From positions 1,488,001 through 1,552,000 of the forward strand of contig CP073761.1 in assembly GCA_018399015.1 (NCBI GenBank): 64,000 bases of DNA, written 5' to 3'. Below, one piece after another: positions 1-6,568 of this stretch. This DNA comes from Cyanobium sp. M30B3. GTDB taxonomy: Bacteria; Cyanobacteriota; Cyanobacteriia; PCC-6307; Cyanobiaceae. A program made the position numbers and the translations under genes. The first letter of the stretch is position 1, and the number at the start of each line of letters is the position of its first letter. The notes under the pieces were generated by a model, which worked only from the letters and a program-made list of their open reading frames with translations, did no database searches and had not been told where the DNA came from.

Positions 1-130
1 GCTGGATCGTGGCCTTGCCGATGGCGATGGCGATCACATTGCAGATGATCATCACCAGCGCCACTTTGGGCGACCAGGTGATCGTGGCGGGTGCCATGGC
101 CAGGGGCTGGATCAGAAGGGGCGCAAGCAT
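1..130 (-). CDS. psaK: Photosystem I subunit PsaK, N-terminal part (cut by window edge)
   Basis: Reading the minus strand from the ATG whose complement lies at 128-130 gives 43 residues that continue past the window edge. The stretch WSPKVALVMIICNVIAIAIG, then KATIQ, is the typical first transmembrane segment of cyanobacterial PsaK, a two-helix peripheral subunit at the edge of photosystem I in the thylakoid membrane. The residues before it (MLAPLLIQPLAMAPATIT) are the usual short, variable N-terminus. The gene reads away from the two small membrane-protein genes on the same strand; 76 bases separate it from the DUF3593 stop, so it may have its own promoter. The second helix lies outside the window, so completeness cannot be judged. 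Confidence 0.85.
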   Translation of the reverse strand, partial: MLAPLLIQPLAMAPATITWSPKVALVMIICNVIAIAIGKATIQ

Positions 131-206
131 GGAGCACAGGGCGACGCCCCATCTTCCGGGCAGGCGGGCCTCACTCCCACTCCCCTTAAGACTTGTTCAT
201 CCCCGT

Positions 207-536
207 TCAGCGCCGGGCGGCCTGCGTGAAGCCCACCGCCACCAGCAGGTTGGCCAGGGTGAGGAAGGCCTCGGCGCCGCCGTGCAGGGGGTCGACATCC
301 GCCAGCTGCCGGCCCGTGGTCTGCAGGGCCACGATCGAGGCGGCGATCGTCACCGCCACGAACACCAGGGTGAGCTGGAAACCCCGCAGGGCCAGGGGCG
401 GGAACCCCTGCACCCGCCGGGCCAGCCACAGGAAGGCCAGATAGGGCAGCAGCGACAGCACGAACAGGGGCCCCGGGTCGATGGTCCCCAGCCATTGCAG
501 CAGCTCCAGTACGCCGGGGCCGAGGGTCTCAGCCAT
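207..536 (-). CDS. DUF3593 family small membrane protein
   Basis: This 109-residue protein has three strongly hydrophobic segments (about residues 21-41, 48-72 and 88-108) and no recognisable catalytic motif. Length and pattern match DUF3593, a family found in cyanobacteria and plastid-bearing organisms whose function is unknown. Its start overlaps the end of the DUF2499 gene by 8 bases on the same strand, so the two are probably translated together; the same pairing occurs in other cyanobacteria. A thylakoid or envelope location is only an inference from the phylogenetic spread and the neighbouring psaK. Family assignment is from memory of the sequence pattern and was not searched. Confidence 0.8.
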   Translation of the reverse strand: MAETLGPGVLELLQWLGTIDPGPLFVLSLLPYLAFLWLARRVQGFPPLALRGFQLTLVFVAVTIAASIVALQTTGRQLADVDPLHGGAEAFLTLANLLVAVGFTQAARR

Positions 537-858
537 CGCCGGCGCTCTCGTCCGGGTGGGCGATGCCGGCCTGGCGCCGGACCAGCAGCAGACAGGCCAG
601 GGCCAGCGCCAGGTTGCCGATGGCGGTGAGTCCCGCCTGCAGCACCACCAGGCCGTAGAGGCCCGGGGGATTGTCGTAGAGGTGCCAGGTGCAGGCGCAC
701 ATGGCGCTCACCAGGGCGGGCAGCATGGCCAGGGCCAGCCAGTTCCAGGCCGGTTCAGCTCGCCGGCGGCCCAGCTGCTGCACCGCCAGCATCGCCACCA
801 TCCACTCCAGCACCGAGGTGATGTGGATCCACCAGGTGGGCAGGGAGAGGGCATGCAT
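529..858 (-). CDS. DUF2499 family small membrane protein
   Basis: This 109-residue protein begins MHALSLPTWWIHITSVLEWM and has several hydrophobic segments (about residues 10-28, 38-58 and 66-93) with a conserved-looking WHLYDNP turn between them. That pattern is typical of DUF2499, a cyanobacterial and plastid membrane family of unknown function. It is the first gene of a two-gene unit with the DUF3593 gene, with an 8-base overlap. Only 59 bases separate its start from that of the divergent ABC transporter gene, so the two promoters must be tightly packed in 859-917. Confidence 0.8.
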   Translation of the reverse strand: MHALSLPTWWIHITSVLEWMVAMLAVQQLGRRRAEPAWNWLALAMLPALVSAMCACTWHLYDNPPGLYGLVVLQAGLTAIGNLALALACLLLVRRQAGIAHPDESAGDG

Positions 859-917
859 GGCCGCACTCTATGGAGCGGAAAGGACCCGTGCCGCGCCTGG
901 GTCGATAGGGTGCGGCC

Positions 918-1910
918 ATGGCGATCGTGATGGCCAGGGGCCTGCGCAAGACCTTCCGCGTGGCGGACAAGCAGCCTGGCTTCGCCGGCACGATGCGCCA
1001 CCTGCTGCGGCGGCGCTGGATCGATCTCGAGGCGGTACGGGAGGTGAGTTTCCAGATCGAAGCCGGCGAGGTGGTGGGCTTCCTGGGGGGCAACGGTGCC
1101 GGCAAGACCACCACCCTCAAGCTGCTCAGCGGGCTGATCCATCCGAGCGGCGGGGAGCTGCAGGTGGCCGGCCACCGCCCCTTCCGCCGCCAGCGGGCCT
1201 TCCTGGAGGCGATCACCCTGGTGATGGGCCAGAAACAGCAGCTGATCTGGGATCTGCCACCGCTCGACTCCCTGCGGGTGAATGCGGCCGTGTACGGCAT
1301 CGACGACCAGGAGGCCCGCCGCCGCATCGGCGAACTGGCGGAGATGCTGGAACTGGGCGAGGAACTCACCCGGCCGGTGCGCAAGCTCTCCCTCGGGCAG
1401 CGGATGAAGGCCGAGCTGCTGGCGGCCCTGCTGCATCGCCCCCGGGTGCTGTTCCTCGACGAACCCACCCTGGGGCTGGATGTGAATGCCCAGGCGCGGG
1501 TGCGCCAGTTCCTGGCCGACTACAACCGCCGCACCGGTGCCACGGTGCTGCTCACCAGCCACTACATGGCCGACATCACGGCGCTCTGCCCGCGGGTGCT
1601 GCTGATCCACCAGGGCCGGCTCTTCTATGACGGCGCGCTGGCGGCCCTTCGGGAGCGGCTTGCACCCTGGCGGGAGGTGCGCCTGGAACTCGGTCGACCG
1701 ATCGCAGCCGCCGAGTTGCGGCGCTACGGCGAGATCGAGCAGCTCGACGGCGCTGCGGTACGCCTGCTGATCGGTCGCGAGCGGCTGACGGCCAGCCTCA
1801 ACCAGCTCCTGGCCACGTTGCCGGTTCTGGATCTGGAGGTACGCGACCCGCCGATCGAGGAGCTGATCGGCAGGCTGTTCCAGCAGGGCAGGCTCGATCC
1901 GGTGCCATGA
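918..1910 (+). CDS. ABC-2 type exporter, ATP-binding subunit
   Basis: This 330-residue ATPase has a complete ABC set: Walker A GGNGAGKTT near residue 58, a Q-loop-like segment, signature LSLGQ near residue 160, Walker B VLFLDEP, and an H-loop in LTSHYM. The C-terminal 90 residues form an extra domain seen in exporters of the COG4586 group. It should energise the two membrane subunits that follow at once: its stop overlaps the next start (ATGA at 1907-1910). The substrate is unknown. Family members are called drug, polysaccharide or natural-product exporters, and the csaB-like gene downstream hints at cell-envelope material, but that is only context. Confidence 0.9.
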   Translation: MAIVMARGLRKTFRVADKQPGFAGTMRHLLRRRWIDLEAVREVSFQIEAGEVVGFLGGNGAGKTTTLKLLSGLIHPSGGELQVAGHRPFRRQRAFLEAITLVMGQKQQLIWDLPPLDSLRVNAAVYGIDDQEARRRIGELAEMLELGEELTRPVRKLSLGQRMKAELLAALLHRPRVLFLDEPTLGLDVNAQARVRQFLADYNRRTGATVLLTSHYMADITALCPRVLLIHQGRLFYDGALAALRERLAPWREVRLELGRPIAAAELRRYGEIEQLDGAAVRLLIGRERLTASLNQLLATLPVLDLEVRDPPIEELIGRLFQQGRLDPVP

Positions 1911-2743
1911 ACAGCGGCAGACGCCATGCCTGGAGCGTGCTGGTGGGCTGGCTGCGGCGGCATCGGGTGCTCTGGAGTGTGCAGTTCGCCTACATGGCCG
2001 AATACCGGGCGGAGATCCTGCTCTGGGCCCTGTCCGGCGTGCTGCCCTTCATCATGCTGGCGGTGTGGAGCGCCGCCGATGGGCCCGGCCTGGGCCTGGA
2101 TCCAGCCGCCCTCGGCCGCTATTTCCTCAGCGCCTTTGTGGTGCGCCAGTTCACGGTGGTGTGGGTGGTGTGGCAGTTCGAGGAGGACACCATCCAGGGC
2201 CGGCTCTCGCCCTATCTGCTCCAACCCCTGCACCCGTTCTGGCGCTACGTGGCGGCCCACCAGGCGGAACAGGCCACCCGTCTGCCCTTCGTGCTGCTGA
2301 TTGTGAGTGGCTTCTTCCTGTTGCAGCCGGCCAGCTTCGCCTGGCCCGGCCCGGGACGCCTGCTGCTGGGCCTCCTGGCGGTGGGCCTGGCCTTTGCCCT
2401 CAATTTTCTGCTGCAGAGCCTGATTGCATGCCTCTGCTTCTGGAGTGAGCGGGCCACGGCGCTGGAGCGCCTGATCATGATCCCCTACCTGTTTCTCTCC
2501 GGGCTGGTGGCGCCCCTGCAGGCCTTCCCCCCTGGGCTGCGCCAGCTGGCCCTGCACACCCCCTTTCCCTACCTGATCGCCTTCCCGGCCGAATTGCTGG
2601 CGGGGGAATCGGTGGCCGCCGCCGGTCCGTTCAGTCCCCTGGCCGGCTTTCTCACCATGCTGCTCTGGCTGGCCGTGCTGTTGCCGCTGCTGCTGCTGCT
2701 CTGGCGGGCCGGCGTGCGTCGCTACGGCGCGATGGGAGCCTAG
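1907..2743 (+). CDS. ABC-2 type exporter, first membrane subunit
   Basis: This 278-residue protein has about six hydrophobic segments and no periplasmic-binding or ATPase motif. It looks like the COG4587/COG3694 family of ABC-2 permeases. The start overlaps the ATPase gene by four bases and the end lies two bases before the next permease, so the three genes form one translational unit. The two permeases presumably make a heterodimeric channel in the inner membrane. The segment with ERLIMIPYLFLSGLVAPLQAFPPGLR is the usual loop before the last helices in this family. Confidence 0.85.
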   Translation: MNSGRRHAWSVLVGWLRRHRVLWSVQFAYMAEYRAEILLWALSGVLPFIMLAVWSAADGPGLGLDPAALGRYFLSAFVVRQFTVVWVVWQFEEDTIQGRLSPYLLQPLHPFWRYVAAHQAEQATRLPFVLLIVSGFFLLQPASFAWPGPGRLLLGLLAVGLAFALNFLLQSLIACLCFWSERATALERLIMIPYLFLSGLVAPLQAFPPGLRQLALHTPFPYLIAFPAELLAGESVAAAGPFSPLAGFLTMLLWLAVLLPLLLLLWRAGVRRYGAMGA

Positions 2744-2745
2744 GA

Positions 2746-3534
2746 ATGGGGCGCTATCTGCTCAGCCTGCGGCGGTTCTGGGGCACCTCCCTGGCCAGCC
2801 AGCTGGAGTATCAGCTCAACGCCCTGATCGAGCTGGTGGCGATGGCGGCCAACCTGGTGGGCAGTGTGCTCGTGTTGTGGCTGTTCTATCGCCAGGGGGT
2901 GGCCCTGGGAGGCTGGAGCTGGAACGCCGCCCTGGTGGTGCTGGGGGCCTACACCTGTCTGAACGGCTTCACCAGCACCGTGCTGCAGCCCAATCTCAGC
3001 CGCATCGTCACCCACGTGCAGGAGGGCACCCTCGACTTCGTGCTGCTCAAGCCGATCGACAGTCAGTTCTGGCTGTCGCTGCGCAGCTTCAGCCCGGCGG
3101 GTCTGCCTGAGGTGGCGCTGGGTCTGGGGCTGATGCTCTGGGCCGCCCGGGCCGATCAGGCAGGCCTTCAGCTCCCCCAGGTGCTGGCCGCGTCGGTGGT
3201 GATGCTCGCCGCCGCGGCCACCCTCTATGCCCTCTGGTTCGTGATCGCCACCACGGCCATCTGGTTCGTGAAAACCTGGAACGCCACCGAGGTGCTGCGG
3301 GCCGCCCTGAGTGCCGGCCGCTACCCGGTGAGCGCCTTCCCGGCCACGGTGCGGCTGCTGTTCACCCTGGTGCTGCCCGTGGCCTTTCTCACCACCGTGC
3401 CCGCGGAAACCCTCCTGGGCCGGGGCAGCACCAGCTGGATCCTGGCCAGCCTGGGCGTGGCGGCCGCCGCCCTGGTGATCAGCCGAGCCTTCTGGCGGCT
3501 CGCGCTGCGCTATTACACCTCAGCGTCGAGCTGA
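2746..3534 (+). CDS. ABC-2 type exporter, second membrane subunit
   Basis: This 262-residue polytopic membrane protein is of the COG3694 type. The segments QLEYQLNALIELVAMAANLVG-like at the start, and SRIVTHVQEGTLDFVLLKPID in the first third, are characteristic of ABC-2 permeases of this group (a GTLDxxLLKP motif). It follows the first permease with two bases between stop and start, and a zinc-ribbon membrane protein begins three bases after its own stop. It should pair with the first permease in the exporter. The transported substrate cannot be read from sequence. Confidence 0.85.
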   Translation: MGRYLLSLRRFWGTSLASQLEYQLNALIELVAMAANLVGSVLVLWLFYRQGVALGGWSWNAALVVLGAYTCLNGFTSTVLQPNLSRIVTHVQEGTLDFVLLKPIDSQFWLSLRSFSPAGLPEVALGLGLMLWAARADQAGLQLPQVLAASVVMLAAAATLYALWFVIATTAIWFVKTWNATEVLRAALSAGRYPVSAFPATVRLLFTLVLPVAFLTTVPAETLLGRGSTSWILASLGVAAAALVISRAFWRLALRYYTSASS

Positions 3535-3537
3535 TCC

Positions 3538-3819
3538 ATGGCCTGTCCCCGCTGCGGCAGTTGGGCCGTGAAGGCCGACCGGTCCCTGGCCGGCCGCATG
3601 GTATGCGGCCGCTGCGGCCGTCCCCTGGGCCGGGGCGAGGATGGCGGCACACCCAGCGGTGTGCTGCGCTCGCTGCGCGGGGGCCAGCCCCGCCCCTGGC
3701 TGGCCCTGTTGCTGGTGCTGCTCGGGGTCGCCGCTGGCCTGGCCTGGCTGGCGGAGGCCCCGCAGCGGCCCGTCTCCCCTCCTGGCCGGGCGCCCGCCGT
3801 CCAGCAGGGCGAGGGCTGA
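3538..3819 (+). CDS. Small zinc-ribbon protein with one membrane segment
   Basis: This 93-residue protein opens with two CxxC knuckles (CPRC at residues 3-6 and CGRC at about 23-26), the layout of a small zinc ribbon. A basic linker and one transmembrane segment follow (PWLALLLVLLGVAAGLAWLA, about residues 56-75), then a short proline-rich tail. The likely topology is a cytoplasmic zinc ribbon tethered to the inner membrane. It starts three bases after the exporter permease and ends 32 bases before the csaB-like gene, so it probably belongs to the same operon. No specific function is known; it could be an assembly or regulatory factor for the exporter. Confidence 0.7.
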   Translation: MACPRCGSWAVKADRSLAGRMVCGRCGRPLGRGEDGGTPSGVLRSLRGGQPRPWLALLLVLLGVAAGLAWLAEAPQRPVSPPGRAPAVQQGEG

Positions 3820-3851
3820 TCCCGACTCCCCCATCCCCCAAACCCGATCCC

Positions 3852-4931
3852 TTGCCCGCTCACCCAGCCGCTCCCCCCTCCCGCCCATGCCGGCCGCTGC
3901 TGGTGGGCTACTACGGCGAGCACAACCTCGGCGACGACGCCTTGCTGGACGTGCTGCTGCGCCAGCTGCCGGCGCAGGCTGAGCCGATCGCAACGGCTCG
4001 CGACCAGCGGCTGGTGGCCAGGCGATTCGGAGTGGCCTGCGTGGATCGTGGCAGCCTGCCTGAGGTGATGGCTGCCCTGGCTGGCTCCACAGCCCTGATC
4101 CTTGGCGGCGGCAGCCTGCTGCAGGACAGCACCAGTTTCCGCAGCCTGCTGTATTACGCCGCCCTGATCCTGCTGGCCCGTGGGCTGGGCAAGCCTGTGC
4201 TGCTCTGGGCCCAGGGACTGGGGCCCCTGCGCCGCCGTCGCAGCCGCCTGCTGGTGCGGGCCCTGCTGGCGCAGACCACCGCCTGCAGCTGGCGCGATCC
4301 CAGTTCGGCCGCGCTGGCTCGCAGTCTCGGCTGGAGACCCAGGCCATGGCAGTCCGGCGTGGGCAGTGATCCCGTCTGGACGGTGCCGCCCCTGCCCTGG
4401 CATGGGCAGGGGGGGCCGCTTCTTCTGTGTTTTCGCCCCACGGCCCAGCTGCAGGGCCAGGCCTGGAGGCCCTGGCTGGACTGCATCGATCGCCTGGCTC
4501 CGGAACGGGAGGTGATCTGGGTGCCGTTCCATGCCGGCCAGGATCGCGGCCTACTCGATCAGCTCCGCCAGCAGAACCTGGTTCCTGAGGGTCTCAGCCG
4601 CCGCAGCAGGGAGCTGCTGCCGCAGACGCCGACTGAGGCGATGGACCTGTTCGCCGGCAGTGGTCTGGTGCTGGCCATGCGGCTCCATGGCTTGATCCTG
4701 GCGGCGGTGAGTGGTGCGCCGGTGGCGGCCCTCAGCTACGACCCCAAAGTGCAGGCTGCGGCCAGCGCCCTGGGCTGTCCCGTGCATGACCTCGCGGAAC
4801 CGCTCCCCCAGGAGCACCTGGTGGCGGCCTGGCAGGGCTGCCTGGACCAACCGGCGTCAGCCGAACGGCTGGCCCTGCTGCGCCAGGCCGGTGGCCTGCA
4901 CGCAGAGCTGTTCACTGGGTTGCTGGGCTGA
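3852..4931 (+). CDS. csaB: CsaB-like polysaccharide pyruvyl transferase
   Basis: The protein carries the typical N-terminus LLVGYYGEHNLGDDALL, then LGGGSLLQDSTSFRSLLYY, and near the C-terminus AMRLHGLILAAVSGAPV. These are hallmarks of the polysaccharide pyruvyl transferase family, where the RLHG histidine is functionally important. Cyanobacterial CsaB-like proteins are thought to pyruvylate cell-wall polysaccharide that anchors surface proteins. No ATG lies in frame near the conserved start. I chose TTG at 3852, which gives 359 residues, close to the family norm; a start further upstream inside the zinc-ribbon gene is less likely. The stop overlaps the convergent peroxiredoxin gene by 20 bases. 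Confidence 0.85.
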   Translation: MPAHPAAPPSRPCRPLLVGYYGEHNLGDDALLDVLLRQLPAQAEPIATARDQRLVARRFGVACVDRGSLPEVMAALAGSTALILGGGSLLQDSTSFRSLLYYAALILLARGLGKPVLLWAQGLGPLRRRRSRLLVRALLAQTTACSWRDPSSAALARSLGWRPRPWQSGVGSDPVWTVPPLPWHGQGGPLLLCFRPTAQLQGQAWRPWLDCIDRLAPEREVIWVPFHAGQDRGLLDQLRQQNLVPEGLSRRSRELLPQTPTEAMDLFAGSGLVLAMRLHGLILAAVSGAPVAALSYDPKVQAAASALGCPVHDLAEPLPQEHLVAAWQGCLDQPASAERLALLRQAGGLHAELFTGLLG

Positions 4932-5484
4932 GCTGCAGGTCGTGCAGCCTGGAGAGAACCTCCTGGCTATGGCCACTGGGCCGCACCGCCAGCCAGGTGG
5001 ATCTCAGGATGCCGTTGGGGTCGATCAGGAACGTGTGACGCTGGGAGAATGGCGCAATCCAGGAGCCATAGGCGCGACTCACCTCGCCGCCAGGATCACT
5101 CAGCAAGGGGAAGGCGAGTCCTTCCTCCGAGCAGAAGGAGGCATGGGAATCGGGGTCGTCGGCACTGACGCCGACCACAGCAGCACCTGCGGTCTGGAAG
5201 GCCTGCAGGTCGCGCTGAAAACCGCGGGCTTCCAGGGTGCAACCGCCCGTGAAGTCCCTCGGATAGAAGTAGAGCACCAGCCAGCTGCCCCGCAGATCGC
5301 TCAGGGAGAGCCTGCCCTGGACCCCAGGCGGCAGCACGCCTGCCAGATCAAATGGGGGGGCGGGCTGGTCGAGATCGGGCAGCGTGCCCCCCAGGGCGAC
5401 GGCCTTTGCAGGACTGGCCAGCAACACAGGGATAGAAGCACCTGCCGCTGTGAGCGCGGCCTGCAGGAAGCGGCGTCGATCCAT
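4912..5484 (-). CDS. bcp: Peroxiredoxin of the PrxQ/BCP type with a Tat-like signal
   Basis: The 190-residue protein starts MDRRRFLQAALTAAG, a twin-arginine-type signal followed by a hydrophobic stretch and an AxA-like site (ASPAKAVA), so export across a membrane is likely. The thioredoxin fold carries YPRDFTGGCTLEA with the peroxidatic cysteine at residue 82. The usual resolving cysteine five residues later is replaced by arginine (residue 87). Another cysteine at residue 118 (SFCSEEG) could serve instead, as in BCP subtypes that use a cysteine in helix alpha-3. The enzyme should reduce peroxides using thioredoxin. The ATG at 5484 was preferred because the signal begins there. Confidence 0.85.
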   Translation of the reverse strand: MDRRRFLQAALTAAGASIPVLLASPAKAVALGGTLPDLDQPAPPFDLAGVLPPGVQGRLSLSDLRGSWLVLYFYPRDFTGGCTLEARGFQRDLQAFQTAGAAVVGVSADDPDSHASFCSEEGLAFPLLSDPGGEVSRAYGSWIAPFSQRHTFLIDPNGILRSTWLAVRPSGHSQEVLSRLHDLQLSPATQ

Positions 5485-5498
5485 CCCCGGTGCGGCGT

Positions 5499-5735
5499 TC
5501 AGATTCGGGCGAGGTTGATGCCCAGTTCCCGGGCATAGGCACCGAGGCCCTTCTTCTGGATGGTCTTGAGGGCACGGGTGGAGACCCGCAGTTTCACGAA
5601 GCGGTTGCCCTCGGCCCACCACAGGCGGCGCTCCTGGAGATTCACCTGCTGCAGCTTCTTGGTGCGCACGTGGGAGTGGGACACGGCCATGCCGTTGTTG
5701 GCGCGCTTGCCGGTGAGCTGGCAGACCCGGGACAT
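5499..5735 (-). CDS. rpmB: 50S ribosomal protein L28
   Basis: The 78-residue product ([20 protein letters not shown] at the start, ending ELGINLARI) is a clear bacterial and plastid-type L28, a basic protein of the large ribosomal subunit. Bases upstream of 5735 stay open for eight more codons, but [10 protein letters not shown] is the conserved N-terminus. It lies 14 bases upstream of the peroxiredoxin gene on the same strand, so the two are probably co-transcribed. Confidence 0.95.
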   Translation of the reverse strand: MSRVCQLTGKRANNGMAVSHSHVRTKKLQQVNLQERRLWWAEGNRFVKLRVSTRALKTIQKKGLGAYARELGINLARI

Positions 5736-5821
5736 GACCTTCAACCTGATGAATGACAACTGGGCGCCCCGATGGGGACCCGCTCACGCAGTGTATCAAT
5801 CAGCCCTGGAACGCCAGCTGA

Positions 5822-6457
5822 TCACCAGTCGGAACGCTGCTGCAACAGGGTGGCGATGCGGATCAGGCGGGCACCGCTGCAGCCCAGCTTGATGGCGATG
5901 TTGCGCCGATGGGACTCCACCGTGCGCACGGACAGGTCCAGGTCGAGCGCCATGTCCTTGTTGCTCCGGCCTCGCCCAAGACGGTCCAGCACCTGCCGTT
6001 CCCTCTGGGTGAGCTGCTTGAGCGCGTCCAGGGGAAGTTCGTCCTCCGGGCGCTCGAGCGGCTCACAGCCGGTGATGGCCACGATTTCCTGGAGCAGGTC
6101 GTCGAAGGCCCGGGCCTTGTCGATCACCGCGCAGATCGTGTTCCTCAGCTCGGGAGGCCTCAGGAAGGTGCTGGCGTGGCTGGAGAGCACGATCACCTTG
6201 GCCGCCGGGTTGAGCACCTGCAGTGCCTTGGCCACAGTGAGCCCCTCGGCGTCGGGGAGGGCGATGTCGAGGATGAGCAGGTCGGGGCGAATCCTGGAGC
6301 AGCAGTCGATGCCTTCAGACGCCGTTGAGGCCGTGCTGACGTCCGCCAGGCCCGGGTGGCCGCGCAACATGGCGACCAGCAGCTCCTGGAACATCAGCTG
6401 GTCTTCCACAACCAGTGTCTGAAGACCCATAGGGCGATCTGTGATCAGTTCAGCCAA
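5822..6457 (-). CDS. NarL/FixJ-type response regulator (receiver plus LuxR-type HTH)
   Basis: This 211-residue protein has a canonical receiver domain: acidic pair in LVVEDQ near residue 18, phosphoacceptor aspartate in DLLILDIALPD near residue 63, VIVLSS, and a lysine in VIDKA. A C-terminal LuxR-type DNA-binding domain follows (LTQRERQVLDRLGRG, NKDMALDLDLSVRTVESHRRNI). It should act as a phosphorylation-controlled transcription factor; no histidine kinase lies nearby, so the partner is unknown. An alternative start is the methionine at residue 10 (6430), just before the receiver. It lies upstream of rpmB with 86 bases between, possibly independently transcribed. Confidence 0.9.
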   Translation of the reverse strand: MAELITDRPMGLQTLVVEDQLMFQELLVAMLRGHPGLADVSTASTASEGIDCCSRIRPDLLILDIALPDAEGLTVAKALQVLNPAAKVIVLSSHASTFLRPPELRNTICAVIDKARAFDDLLQEIVAITGCEPLERPEDELPLDALKQLTQRERQVLDRLGRGRSNKDMALDLDLSVRTVESHRRNIAIKLGCSGARLIRIATLLQQRSDW

Positions 6458-6483
6458 AGCCGTCTAACATTATGTGTTCTGGT

Positions 6484-6563
6484 TACAGCTGGGCTGCTGG
6501 CCGGTTCCCGCTGGCCGGTGCAGGTTCCCGCTGGCCGGTGCAGTTAGCCGCTGGCCGGATCTG
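6484..6563. repeat. 20-bp tandem repeat just 3' of htpG
   Basis: Two perfect 20-base units, GTTCCCGCTGGCCGGTGCAG, lie at 6504-6523 and 6524-6543. Degenerate units at 6484-6503 and 6544-6563 share the GCTGGCCGG core. The array ends five bases from the htpG stop codon (complement of 6569-6571) and fills most of the gap to the response-regulator gene. It may fold into hairpins. See the finding on 3'-end tandem repeats. Confidence 0.75.
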
Positions 6564-6568
6564 TCGGG

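Noticed and set aside
9-629. 206-codon plus-strand open frame at the left edge
   Set aside because: It overlaps psaK and the DUF3593/DUF2499 genes on the other strand, which have recognisable products; the plus-strand product is Arg/Gln/Gly-rich noise.
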